Source: Alphaproteobacteria bacterium UBA1301
Lineage (GTDB): Bacteria > Pseudomonadota > Alphaproteobacteria > Micropepsales > Micropepsaceae
DNA: 64,000 nt
Direction of reading: 5' to 3'
NCBI GenBank assembly: GCA_002307725.1
Contig: DBUB01000010.1
Coordinates: forward strand, 761,111 to 825,110
Shown here: in pieces, positions 8,327 through 16,813 of the stretch
Layout of the letters: each line of letters begins with the position of its first letter
Position numbering within the stretch: the first letter of the stretch is position 1
Position numbers and translations under genes: made by a program
Notes under the pieces: generated by a model
What the model was told of the DNA's origin: nothing
Databases searched by the model: none
What the model saw: only the letters and a program-made list of their open reading frames with translations

Positions 8327-9727
8327 ATGACGCTGGGCGTTCGCAAGATGAAACTTATGGGCGTTGCCGCTGTGGCACTTCTGGCCATGGGCGCTTCAGG
8401 CTGTTCCAGCTTACCAAGCGTGCCGGATTGGGTTGATCCCACTTCTTGGTTTGGTAGCGACGAACCGGCCGACAACACCCCGACGCCGGACCTTGCCAGC
8501 GTGCCCGACAAGCCGGTCGCGTCGACACCGGACGAACAGCAGGAGGTCACCGAGTCGCTGGCCAGCGACCGCACCAACGCAAAATACAGCGCCGACGCGC
8601 TGCGCGGCGGGACTGAACCCGCAGCCACGCCGCCGGCCGACATCGCCCCGGAACAGCCAGCCGAAGCGCCGGTGGTTGCCAAAGCCAAGACGCCTGTGGC
8701 GCCAGCGCCGGTTCAGGTCGCCGCTGTGGACCATTCGATGGCACAGGATCCGACCGGAACGGCCGTGGCGGGAACGCTTCCTGCCACCCAGCCGGGTACG
8801 CCGGTAGCCGTCGCTGTCGCGCCTGCCGCCGCCGCGCCGGTGACAACCGCCGAATTGCCGGAGGCCGCTCCGGTCAAGGCTGTCAACCCCAAGGTCAAGA
8901 AGGCAAAACCGGTTCAAGTGGCGGAAATAGCGCCCGCGCCGGTACCGGCAGAGCCAGCGCCAGCACGGGCAACCGCCCCGCGAGCGCCAACTCCGGCACG
9001 GACTGCGCCCGCCCCGGCACGGGTAGAGCCCATTCCGGTTCCTCAGCCGTCGGCGGCCAATATGTCACCGAGCGATGCCGAACTCGGCTTCAAGCCGTCG
9101 AACGCGCCGCCGCTCGATCCTTCGGTGTCGCAATTCGTGTCGGCGCCGATCGTTGACCGTTACCGTAGTACCGCCACGGCTGCGGGCCTGCGCCCCAGTG
9201 CGCCGGCAGCCTATGCGGCGGCGACTCCGGTTCACCGGGCCAGCCATTACCGCGCCAAGCCGGCAAACGGCGTCGTCATGGGCGGGCCGGAGCGGATGGA
9301 GGGCAAGGTCGTCGCCAATTTGGACGCGTTGGGCGGGTCCCCGTCGAGCATGGCGGCCAATGCCACCGGCGGAGCCGCCGCCGTGGTCTATTTCTCAAAT
9401 GACGCGGTGGGGTTGAATGCCGAATCCCGGCTGCAAGTTCGCGCCGTCGTCGAGCAATTCAGGGCCACGGGTGGGCAAGGTTATGTGCGGGTGGTCGGAC
9501 ATTCGTCCAGCCGCACGCCGAACATGTCGGCCCAGGCCCACCTGGAACTGATCTTCAAGAAGTCGCAGGACCGTGCCAATGCTGTTGCCCGCGAGCTGAT
9601 CCGTGCCGGTGTTCCGGCAGATCATGTGCTGGTCGAGGCGGTCGGCGACACGCAGCCGGTGTATTACGAATCGATGCCGAAGGGCGAGGACGGCAACCGC
9701 CGGGCCGAGATTTTCCTTCAGGGCTGA
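8327..9727 (+). CDS. OmpA-family outer-membrane lipoprotein with long Pro/Ala linker
   Basis: The protein has 466 residues. A signal peptide ends in the lipobox ASGC (lipidated Cys about 26). Residues about 60-260 are extremely rich in Pro, Ala and Val and should span the periplasm as an extended linker. The C-terminal 120 residues form an OmpA-like peptidoglycan-binding domain: VVYFSNDAVGLN, VRVVGHSSSRT, then KSQDRANAVARELIRAGV and GDTQPVY. It likely tethers the outer membrane to peptidoglycan. The ATG at 8327 has GAGGAG upstream; a second ATG at 8348 would also leave a valid signal peptide. It stands alone between non-envelope genes. Confidence 0.88.
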   Translation: MTLGVRKMKLMGVAAVALLAMGASGCSSLPSVPDWVDPTSWFGSDEPADNTPTPDLASVPDKPVASTPDEQQEVTESLASDRTNAKYSADALRGGTEPAATPPADIAPEQPAEAPVVAKAKTPVAPAPVQVAAVDHSMAQDPTGTAVAGTLPATQPGTPVAVAVAPAAAAPVTTAELPEAAPVKAVNPKVKKAKPVQVAEIAPAPVPAEPAPARATAPRAPTPARTAPAPARVEPIPVPQPSAANMSPSDAELGFKPSNAPPLDPSVSQFVSAPIVDRYRSTATAAGLRPSAPAAYAAATPVHRASHYRAKPANGVVMGGPERMEGKVVANLDALGGSPSSMAANATGGAAAVVYFSNDAVGLNAESRLQVRAVVEQFRATGGQGYVRVVGHSSSRTPNMSAQAHLELIFKKSQDRANAVARELIRAGVPADHVLVEAVGDTQPVYYESMPKGEDGNRRAEIFLQG

Positions 9728-9895
9728 GCCGGATACTCAGGAAGTTGCGTCAGACAACGCCTTCGCACTACGAGTGCGCGGGATTAGCGCATTCGCTCAT
9801 GCCAAAAATGTCTCAAAAGCCATTGACGCGGCGGGCAAACTGCCGTGTTTTTGGCCTGTAATCCCCAAGGAGATGGTTCACACCTAAGGACTTCC

Positions 9896-11107
9896 ATGCA
9901 GACCGACTTCCACCGCATCAAACGCCTCCCGCCCTACGTCTTCGAAGAAGTCAACCGGCTCAAGGCGCAGGCGCGAGCGGCGGGCGACGACATCATCGAT
10001 TTCGGCATGGGCAATCCCGACATGCCGACGCCGGCCCATATCGTCGAGAAGCTCTGCGAAGTGGCCCACGATCCCAAGTCGAACCGCTATTCCGCCTCGC
10101 GCGGCATCAGAGGGTTGCGCAAGGCGATGGCGGGCTATTACGGCCGCCGCTTTGGCGTTGAGATCAATCCCGATACCGAGGTGATCGCGACCCTGGGTTC
10201 GAAGGAAGGCTTTGCCAACCTCGCCGCGGCGATCACGGCGCCGGGCGATGTGGTTCTGGTGCCGAACCCGGCTTACCCGATACATGCCTTTGGCTTCATC
10301 ATCGCCGGTGCCGCCATCCGGCACATTCCGGCGACCAATCCGGAAGAATATCTGCGCCAGGTCGACCGTGCCGCGCGCCATTCGATCCCGTCGCCGCTGG
10401 CGGTGGTGGTGAACTATCCGTCGAATCCAACGGCCCAGGTGGTCGGCCTCGACTTCTACAAAGAGCTGCTCGCGATTGCCCGCAAGCACCAGATGTGGGT
10501 GCTGTCCGACTTGGCGTATGCCGACATCTATTTCGACATCGAACCGCCGCCGTCGATCCTGCAGCTCGAAGGCGCCAAGGATATCGCCATCGAGTTCCAG
10601 TCGCTGTCGAAGACCTATGCCATGCCGGGCTGGCGCATGGGCTTTGCCGCTGGCAACAAGACGCTGATCGCGGCCTTGGCGCGGATCAAGTCGTATCTCG
10701 ACTACGGCGCCTACACGCCGGTGCAGGTGGCCGCCACCGCCGCGCTCAACGGCCCGCAGGAATGCGTCGATGAGATCCGCGCCATTTACAAGTCGCGGCG
10801 CGACGTCCTGGTCGAGAGCATGGGCCGGTCGGGGTGGGAAATTGACTCGCCGCCCGCGTCGATGTTCGCCTGGGCCAAGCTGCCCGAGCAGTACCGCGAA
10901 CACGGCTCGATGGAATTCGCCAAACAACTCCTCGTGCATGCCAAGATTGCCGTGTCGCCGGGCATTGGTTTCGGCGAATACGGCGAAGGTTATGTCCGTA
11001 TCGGCTTGGTCGAAAACGAGCATCGCATCCGTCAGGCGGCGCGCAACGTCAAGAAATTCCTGTCGCTGCGCGTCAACGAACCACCAGCGTTGGATGCTAA
11101 AGAATGA
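9896..11107 (+). CDS. alaC: Class I aminotransferase, alanine / LL-diaminopimelate type
   Basis: This 403-residue PLP enzyme transfers the amino group between alanine (or a related amino acid) and 2-oxoglutarate. The N-terminal DFHRIKRLPPYVFEEV and DFGMGNPDMPTP are characteristic of the AlaC branch. The catalytic Lys is about K239 in SLSKTYAMPGWRMG. The ATG at 9896 follows TAAGGA. Its stop overlaps the start of hom by 4 bp (ATGA), so the two are translationally coupled. The alaC-hom order is common in alphaproteobacteria. Confidence 0.92.
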   Translation: MQTDFHRIKRLPPYVFEEVNRLKAQARAAGDDIIDFGMGNPDMPTPAHIVEKLCEVAHDPKSNRYSASRGIRGLRKAMAGYYGRRFGVEINPDTEVIATLGSKEGFANLAAAITAPGDVVLVPNPAYPIHAFGFIIAGAAIRHIPATNPEEYLRQVDRAARHSIPSPLAVVVNYPSNPTAQVVGLDFYKELLAIARKHQMWVLSDLAYADIYFDIEPPPSILQLEGAKDIAIEFQSLSKTYAMPGWRMGFAAGNKTLIAALARIKSYLDYGAYTPVQVAATAALNGPQECVDEIRAIYKSRRDVLVESMGRSGWEIDSPPASMFAWAKLPEQYREHGSMEFAKQLLVHAKIAVSPGIGFGEYGEGYVRIGLVENEHRIRQAARNVKKFLSLRVNEPPALDAKE

Positions 11108-12384
11108 ACGCCATGAAGATCGGCATTGCCGGCCTCGGTACCGTTGGGGGCGGGGTCGCCAAAGGTTTGCGCGCGCATGGCAAAAAGCTGGATACGCGCG
11201 CCGGCATGCCGCTCGAACTGGTTGCTGTTTGCGACCGCGATGCCAGTAAGCGCGATGCCTTCGATGCGCCCGCCAAACTCGACGACATCAAGGCGCTCGT
11301 CGCATCCAAGGCCGATCTGATTGTCGAATTGATCGGTGGCGAGAACGGCGCCGCGCCACTGCTGGTCGAAGAGGCTCTCAAGGCCGGCAAGCACGTCGTT
11401 ACTGCCAACAAGGCGATGATGGCCCGGCATGGCGCGCGGCTCGCGGCGTTGGCGGAAAAGAACGGCCGGGCGCTCAAGTTCGAAGCGGCGGTGGCGGGCG
11501 GCATTCCAATCGTCAAGTCGCTGCGCGAGAGCCTGATGGTCTACGGCGTTTCGGCCGTGCGTGGCATCCTCAACGGCACCTGCAACTACATCCTGACGAC
11601 GATGGAATCCTCCGGGCGCAGTTTCGATGATGTGCTCAAGGATGCGCAGGCGCTCGGTTATGCCGAAGCCAATCCGGAACTTGATGTTGGCGGTGGCGAT
11701 ACGGCGCACAAGCTGGCGCTGCTCACCGCGCTGGCCTTCGGGGTCGCCCCCGATCTTGATGCGGTGTCGGTGCAGGGCATTCGCGCCATCACGCCGGATG
11801 ACATCTCGTTCGCGCGCGAATTCGGCTGCCGAATCAAGCTACTCGGCATCGCCAAGAAGAGCGAAGCCGGAATTACGCAGCGGGTCCAGCCCGCCATGGT
11901 CCGCGCCGGAACGCCGCTGGCCGATGTCGATGGCGTGCTCAATGGCGTGGTTGTGAACGCTAACGAGGCCGGTCCGTTCTTCTTTGAGGGTCGCGGGGCG
12001 GGCGAATGCGCCACTGCCAACGCTGTCATCGCTGATATCGTCGATATTGCGCGCGGCAACGTCGGTCCGGTGTTTGGCGTTCCTGCCGCATTATTGTCAG
12101 CGCTGTCACAGGCGCCAGCGGGTAGCGCCTCGTCGGCGTTTTATCTACGCTTCCAGGTGCTGGATGTGCCTGGCGTATTGGCGGAGATCGCCAGCCATCT
12201 GGCGAAGTGGCGTGTTTCGATCGAAAGCATGATCCAGCGCGGACGTTCCCCAGGGGAAGCTGTAGCAATCGTCATGATCACACACGAAACGACCTATGCG
12301 GCCGTGGAGGGTGCCCTTCAGACGATCGCGGGATCAAGCAACGTGGTGGCGCCACCGGTGATGATTCCGATGGAAGCAAAGTAA
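11104..12384 (+). CDS. hom: Homoserine dehydrogenase
   Basis: The enzyme reduces aspartate semialdehyde to homoserine, the branch point toward methionine and threonine. It has 426 residues. A Rossmann motif lies at the start (IGIAGLGTVGGGVAKGL), with TANKAMMARHG and GILNGTCNYIL marking the substrate and catalytic region and YAEANPELDVGG downstream. A C-terminal ACT domain (about 345-425: LDVPGVLAEIASHLAKWRV) suggests allosteric amino-acid control. The start overlaps the alaC stop by 4 bp. Confidence 0.96.
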   Translation: MNAMKIGIAGLGTVGGGVAKGLRAHGKKLDTRAGMPLELVAVCDRDASKRDAFDAPAKLDDIKALVASKADLIVELIGGENGAAPLLVEEALKAGKHVVTANKAMMARHGARLAALAEKNGRALKFEAAVAGGIPIVKSLRESLMVYGVSAVRGILNGTCNYILTTMESSGRSFDDVLKDAQALGYAEANPELDVGGGDTAHKLALLTALAFGVAPDLDAVSVQGIRAITPDDISFAREFGCRIKLLGIAKKSEAGITQRVQPAMVRAGTPLADVDGVLNGVVVNANEAGPFFFEGRGAGECATANAVIADIVDIARGNVGPVFGVPAALLSALSQAPAGSASSAFYLRFQVLDVPGVLAEIASHLAKWRVSIESMIQRGRSPGEAVAIVMITHETTYAAVEGALQTIAGSSNVVAPPVMIPMEAK

Positions 12385-12408
12385 CTCTCCGCCTGTGGGA
12401 GTTATATC

Positions 12409-13374
12409 TTGTCAAATTGGTTGGACCGGGCATTCGCGCTGGAAGCGGTGCGGGTGACGGAAGCGGCCGCGACGGCCGTGGCGGATCAAATCGGACGCGG
12501 CGACGAACATGCCGCCGATGCCGCCGCGGTGGAAGCGATGCGGCGGGCCTTCAACTTTTTGCCGATCACGGGAACGGTGGTGATCGGCGAGGGCGAACGC
12601 GACGAAGCCCCGATGCTCTTTATCGGCGAGAAGGTCGGAACCGGGGGCATCGCGGTCGACATTGCGCTCGATCCTTTGGAGGGCACGGCGTTGACGGCCA
12701 AGGCGCTGCCCAATGCGCTGGCGGTGATGGCGATCGCCGAGCCGGGCACGCTGCTCAATGCGCCCGACGTCTATATGGATAAGATCGCGATCGGACCGGG
12801 CTATTCGGACAATACCGTTGATCTCGATGCGCCGATTGAGGACAACATCCTTTCGGTGGCGCGGGCCAAGGGGGTGCATCCGCGGGAAATCACGGTGCTG
12901 ATCCTGGAGCGGTCGCGGCACGACGAGCACATCGCCAAGGTTCGCAGCGTCGGGGCGGCGGTGCGGCTCATTACCGACGGTGACGTGGCGGGCATCATCG
13001 CCACCACCGATCCGGCCGCGACCGACATCGACATCTATCTCGGCCGCGGCGGGGCGCCGGAAGGCGTTTTGGCGGCCTCAGCACTGCGCTGCCTCGGCGG
13101 ACAGATGCAAGGGCGGCTCCACTTCCGCAACGACGGCGAACGCGAACGCGCCGCCAAATGGGGCATCACCGATCTCGACCGCAAGTACAAGCTGAAAGAC
13201 CTGGCGAGCGGCGACGTGATCTTCGCGGCCACCGGCGTCACCAACGGCGCCATGCTGCAAGGCGTCCATCGCACCCCGGATTACATCGTCACCCACAGTG
13301 TCGTCATGCGCTCGACCTCGGGCACGGTGCGTTGGGTCACGGCGAAACATCCGCGGCGGCGGGCGGGGCGGTAG
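12409..13374 (+). CDS. glpX: Class II fructose-1,6-bisphosphatase
   Basis: This GlpX-type phosphatase converts fructose-1,6-bisphosphate to fructose-6-phosphate in gluconeogenesis. It has 321 residues, the usual length. The family's metal and phosphate motifs are clear: GEGERDEAPMLFIGE (about 60-74) and DPLEGT (88-93). The start is TTG at 12409, preceded by GTGGGAG at 12394-12400. It lies 24 bases after hom and 30 bases before recJ, continuing the alaC-hom-glpX-recJ transcription unit. Confidence 0.94.
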   Translation: MSNWLDRAFALEAVRVTEAAATAVADQIGRGDEHAADAAAVEAMRRAFNFLPITGTVVIGEGERDEAPMLFIGEKVGTGGIAVDIALDPLEGTALTAKALPNALAVMAIAEPGTLLNAPDVYMDKIAIGPGYSDNTVDLDAPIEDNILSVARAKGVHPREITVLILERSRHDEHIAKVRSVGAAVRLITDGDVAGIIATTDPAATDIDIYLGRGGAPEGVLAASALRCLGGQMQGRLHFRNDGERERAAKWGITDLDRKYKLKDLASGDVIFAATGVTNGAMLQGVHRTPDYIVTHSVVMRSTSGTVRWVTAKHPRRRAGR

Positions 13375-13404
13375 GGCTGGCAAGCTGAAGCCGAATCGGC
13401 GCTG

Positions 13405-15156
13405 ATGGGAGCCATGCAGGTCGAAAAATCCTTCTCCGGCCGCCGCTGGGAACTCGCCGCCGTTGACGAGGATCTGGCGCGGGCTATTGCGCTTGATCAT
13501 CACCTTCCGGCGGTGATTGCGCGGCTGCTGGTGTCGCGCGGTGTCGGCCGTGAGGCAGCGCTCGATTATCTTCACCCGACGCTGAAGCATCTGCTGCCTG
13601 AGCCGCGCACGCTCGCACATATGGACGAAGCCGTGGCGCGGGTGGTGGCGGCGGTCAAGTCCGGCGAAAACATCGCGGTGTTTGGCGATTACGACGTCGA
13701 TGGTTCGTGTTCGGCGGCGCTGATGCATGGCTTTCTCACCGCCGTCGCGGCGGCGCCGCGCCTCTACATTCCCGACCGCCTCACCGAAGGCTACGGCCCC
13801 AATGCCGCCGCGTTGTTGCAGCTGAAGGACGAAGGCATCAGCCTCGTCATCACCGTCGATTGCGGAACGGGGGCGGAGACAGCGCTGGCGGCAGCGCGCG
13901 AGGTCGGGCTGGACGTTATTGTCCTCGATCATCACGCCAGTGAGCACGCGGTTCCGGCGCTGGTGCAGGTCAATCCGAATGCGGGTGGCGATGCGTCGGG
14001 GCTTGGCCATCTTTGCGCCGCGGGGATCACGTTCCTGTTCCTGGTGGCGCTGAACCGGACGTTGCGCCAAGACGGCTGGTACACGGCGCGCCCGGAACCG
14101 AACCTGATGGACGCTGTCGATCTAGTAGGCCTCGCCACCGTGTGCGATGTCGTCCCGCTGACCGGCGTCAACCGCGCCTTCGTCCGCGCCGGTCTTGCCA
14201 AACTCAGCCGCCTCGAACGGCCCGGCATAGCCGCTCTGGCGCGCATTGCGGAGGCCAAGCCGCCGTTCACGCCCTACACCCTGGGGTTCATTTTTGGCCC
14301 GCGCATCAATGCCGGCGGACGGGTGGGGCGTTGCGGGCTTGGCGCCGATCTGCTCACCGCGACGGACCCCGCCGCCGCCGAAGAGTTCGCGCTGGCGCTC
14401 GACACCCACAATCGCGAGCGGCAAGCGATCGAAAAGATCATCCTCGACGAAGCCATGGGCCTGGCGGCACAGCAGGAAGACAGCCCCTTCGTGCTGGTGG
14501 CAGGCGATGGCTGGCATCCCGGCGTCGTTGGCATTGTTGCCGGACGGCTCAAGGAGCGCTTCAACAAACCCGCCTTTGTCGCTGGCTTTGAAGGGGGATT
14601 AGGGCGCGGTTCGACGCGTTCGGTGCTGGGCATCAATGTCGGCGCCATGGTCCGCGCCGCCCATGCGGCGGGGGTGATCGAGAGCGGCGGTGGCCACGCC
14701 ATGGCGGCCGGATTTAGCCTCGCTCCGGCGCAGGTCGAGCCGTTCCGGGTCTTTCTGGCCGAGGCCTTCGCCAAAGGTACGCCGCTCGAAACCGCTGCAC
14801 TGACCGTCGACGCCACCATCTCGCCAAGCGGGGCAACGCTCGGCTTAGCGCGCGATCTGGAACAGGCGGGGCCTTATGGCGCGGGCAACGCCGAGCCGCT
14901 GCTGGCCATTCCCGATGCCCGGGTGGCCTTCGCTGATGTGGTGGGGCATGGGCATGTCCGGCTGCGGCTGGTCGGCGGTGACGGAGCCCGGCTCGACGCC
15001 ATCGCCTTCCGGGTGGCGGATACGCCGCTGGGGCAAGCGCTGCTCAAAGCCCGAGGGATCCAGATTGCCATCGCCGGACGGCTGCGGGCCGAAGAATGGA
15101 ACGGCCAGGCGCGGGTGCAATTGCATCTGGATGATGCCGCACCAGCTGGGGCTTAA
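13405..15156 (+). CDS. recJ: Single-stranded-DNA-specific 5'-3' exonuclease RecJ
   Basis: RecJ degrades single-stranded DNA 5' to 3' in recombination and mismatch repair. This one has 583 residues. The DHH phosphoesterase motifs are present: FGDYDVDG (metal ligands D95, D97, D99), IPDRLTEGYG, VDCGTG, and VLDHHASEH (D175-H176-H177). The DHHA1 region holds the GGGHAMAAGF signature, and a C-terminal OB-like domain follows. The start may be ATG 13405 or 13414. tRNA-Glu converges from the right just downstream. Confidence 0.95.
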   Translation: MGAMQVEKSFSGRRWELAAVDEDLARAIALDHHLPAVIARLLVSRGVGREAALDYLHPTLKHLLPEPRTLAHMDEAVARVVAAVKSGENIAVFGDYDVDGSCSAALMHGFLTAVAAAPRLYIPDRLTEGYGPNAAALLQLKDEGISLVITVDCGTGAETALAAAREVGLDVIVLDHHASEHAVPALVQVNPNAGGDASGLGHLCAAGITFLFLVALNRTLRQDGWYTARPEPNLMDAVDLVGLATVCDVVPLTGVNRAFVRAGLAKLSRLERPGIAALARIAEAKPPFTPYTLGFIFGPRINAGGRVGRCGLGADLLTATDPAAAEEFALALDTHNRERQAIEKIILDEAMGLAAQQEDSPFVLVAGDGWHPGVVGIVAGRLKERFNKPAFVAGFEGGLGRGSTRSVLGINVGAMVRAAHAAGVIESGGGHAMAAGFSLAPAQVEPFRVFLAEAFAKGTPLETAALTVDATISPSGATLGLARDLEQAGPYGAGNAEPLLAIPDARVAFADVVGHGHVRLRLVGGDGARLDAIAFRVADTPLGQALLKARGIQIAIAGRLRAEEWNGQARVQLHLDDAAPAGA

Positions 15157-15177
15157 GTGTTTGTTTTAAAATATAAA

Positions 15178-15252
15178 TGGCGCGCCCTAGGAGAGTTGAA
15201 CTCCTCTTGCAAGATTGAAAATCTTGAGTCCTAACCGATAGACGAAGGGCGC
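15178..15252 (-). tRNA. tRNA-Glu (anticodon TTC)
   Basis: The reverse complement folds into a complete cloverleaf. The acceptor is GCGCCCT/AGGGCGC, the anticodon stem CAAGA/TCTTG encloses loop TTTTCAA (anticodon TTC), and the T arm is GGAG-TTCAACT-CTCC. The CCA end is encoded at 15178-15180. An A+T-rich run follows the 3' end and may end transcription. Confidence 0.97.
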
Positions 15253-15521
15253 GTCCGTGGCGCGGGGTGTCCCCGCGGAGGTCGGGGCTATAAAGGCCGC
15301 GGCGCGGCTTTGCAAGCGCCTGTTGGGCCTTCGACCTCGGGCATATTGGCGGGCCACCCGAGACGCCAAGAGTGCGGCCTTTGCTGCCGTCGTGCTGCGA
15401 TTGATCATGTCGATTTCCAGCGCCGTGCATATTAACCGTAATCGCATCGGCGAATATGCGGTACACCGTTGCGGCGCCGGGGCCGTCCGGCCCTAAGCTA
15501 GGCGCGTGAAAGGAAAAGAAG
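15253..15521. promoter_or_regulatory. Upstream region of tRNA-Glu and of the encapsulin operon
   Basis: These 269 bases contain the divergent promoters of tRNA-Glu and the EncFtn gene. A 7-bp inverted repeat (GCATATT at 15427-15433 and AATATGC at 15453-15459) lies about 65-95 bases before the EncFtn start and could be an operator. The match is short, so this is only a candidate. No coding frame is convincing here. Confidence 0.3.
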
Positions 15522-15887
15522 ATGCCAGATTTTGGCAATCCATTCAGTGGTTTGAAACACGATCGGCTGCTCACGCATGCCGAACTGGTACGCGCCATCC
15601 GGTTCATGGTTGCGGCCGAATATGAGGCGACCCAGCTTTACGAGCAGCTGGCGGAATCAACCGACAACGTCTTGGCGCAAAAGGTCCTGCGTGACGTCGC
15701 CGATGAAGAGAAAGTCCACGCCGGTGAGTTTCTGCGCCTGCTCAAGGAGCTGCAGCCCGACGAGGAAGATTTCTATCGCCAGGGTGCCGCCGAAGTGGAG
15801 GAGGAATTCCTCGGCAAAGGCGAGCCCGGCACAAGCACCGCACCGGCCGTTGCATCCGGTTTGGGTGTCGGCAGCCTGAAGAAATAA
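15522..15887 (+). CDS. Encapsulated ferritin-like protein (EncFtn), encapsulin cargo
   Basis: The protein has 121 residues. EncFtn proteins are half-ferritins that form an annular decamer, oxidise Fe(II) and are packaged inside encapsulin shells. The ferroxidase residues align with those known for the Rhodospirillum rubrum protein (E32, E62, H65) at a constant +1 offset: E33 in AAEYEA, E63 and H66 in DEEKVHAGEFL. After a flexible Gly/Ala/Pro linker the C terminus is LGVGSLKK, a typical family 1 encapsulin targeting peptide. AAGGAAAAGAAG precedes the ATG. The shell gene begins 20 bases downstream, so the pair is one operon. The cell role is most likely iron storage or detoxification. Confidence 0.95.
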   Translation: MPDFGNPFSGLKHDRLLTHAELVRAIRFMVAAEYEATQLYEQLAESTDNVLAQKVLRDVADEEKVHAGEFLRLLKELQPDEEDFYRQGAAEVEEEFLGKGEPGTSTAPAVASGLGVGSLKK

Positions 15888-15907
15888 CGGCAGACAGGGA
15901 GACGATC

Positions 15908-16708
15908 ATGGACATTCTGCGCAGAGAACTGGCGCCCATCAGCCCGGAAGGCTGGAGCCTTATCGACACCACCGCCAAGGACACGCTGAGCGCCAAACTG
16001 TCGGGGCGCAAATTCGTCAACATCGACGGACCGCACGGCATCGCCCATGCCGCCGCGCCGCTGGGGCGCCTCAAGGTGATCAAAGATACCTCGGGCAAGG
16101 ATCTCGGCTACGGCGTTCATTCGGTGCTGCCGCTGGTCGAAACCCGGGTCCATTTCGATCTGCCGATCTGGGAACTCGACAATCTCGCGCGCGGCGCCAA
16201 AGACATTAATCTCGATAGCGTGATTGAAGCCTGCAGCACCGCCGCGGCCTTCGAGGAAGCCGCCGTGTTCGACGGTCTCGAACCGGCAGGTATCGCCGGA
16301 TTGCATCAGGCGGTCGCCGGCCACACGGTGCCGCTGACGTTGGCTGCCGATGCACTGATCGATGCCGTGCGTGAGGCACAGATGCAACTCATCGCGGCTG
16401 GAGTCACTGGGTCACTGTACCTGGTAGCGAATGCCGCGATTTGTAAATTCCTGGCGCATGCAATACCGGGCGGCGTGTTGCACGATATTGTCGAAAAACA
16501 GATCGGCGGCAGCGTTATTTTCTCCAGTTCGGTCAAGGATGCGCTGCTGGTGGCAGGACGTGGTGGCGATGCCGAACTGACCGTCGGTCAGGACTTCGCC
16601 ATCGGCTATCACGGCCACAACGTCACGACGGTGAATCTGTTCCTCGCTGAATCCTTCACTTTCCGGGTGGTAACGCCGGAAGCGTTGGTCGGTTTCGTCC
16701 TCAGCTAG
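15908..16708 (+). CDS. Family 1 encapsulin shell protein
   Basis: The protein has 266 residues with an HK97-capsid-like fold and self-assembles into a protein nanocompartment that encloses the EncFtn cargo. The start MDILRRELAPISPEGWSLID is the conserved encapsulin N-terminal helix that docks cargo peptides. GRKFVNIDGPHG, PLVETRVHFDLPIWELDN and the final FRVVTPEALV are family hallmarks. Length matches the usual 260-280 residues, which form 60-subunit T=1 shells. GGGAG precedes the ATG. Immediately after the stop lies a palindromic repeat that could end the operon transcript. Confidence 0.96.
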   Translation: MDILRRELAPISPEGWSLIDTTAKDTLSAKLSGRKFVNIDGPHGIAHAAAPLGRLKVIKDTSGKDLGYGVHSVLPLVETRVHFDLPIWELDNLARGAKDINLDSVIEACSTAAAFEEAAVFDGLEPAGIAGLHQAVAGHTVPLTLAADALIDAVREAQMQLIAAGVTGSLYLVANAAICKFLAHAIPGGVLHDIVEKQIGGSVIFSSSVKDALLVAGRGGDAELTVGQDFAIGYHGHNVTTVNLFLAESFTFRVVTPEALVGFVLS

Positions 16709-16810
16709 AGCGCTTCACCGAAAAGTGGAATCCGGTTTTCGGCCATGAAGCGCGACAATCAAAGAATCTAGAGCGTTTCAGCGTTTCCGTGAAACGGTGA
16801 AATACTCTAG
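16709..16810 (+). repeat. Dispersed palindromic repeat, copy A (two hairpins)
   Basis: The first hairpin has outer arms GCGCTTCA / TGAAGCGC and inner arms CCGAAAA / TTTTCGG around GTGGAATCCGG. The linker CGACAATCAAAGAATC follows, then a second hairpin (AGAGCGTTTCA...TGAAATACTCT). The linker is identical to that in copy B at 42267-42366. It fills the space between the convergent encapsulin and spermidine-synthase-like genes. Confidence 0.85.
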
Positions 16811-16813
16811 GGA

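Noticed and set aside
16709..16810. Possible CRISPR array or IS end
   Set aside because: The repeats here and at 42.3, 44.8, 62.1 and 63.2 kb are dispersed single copies, not regularly spaced, and there are no cas genes or target duplications.
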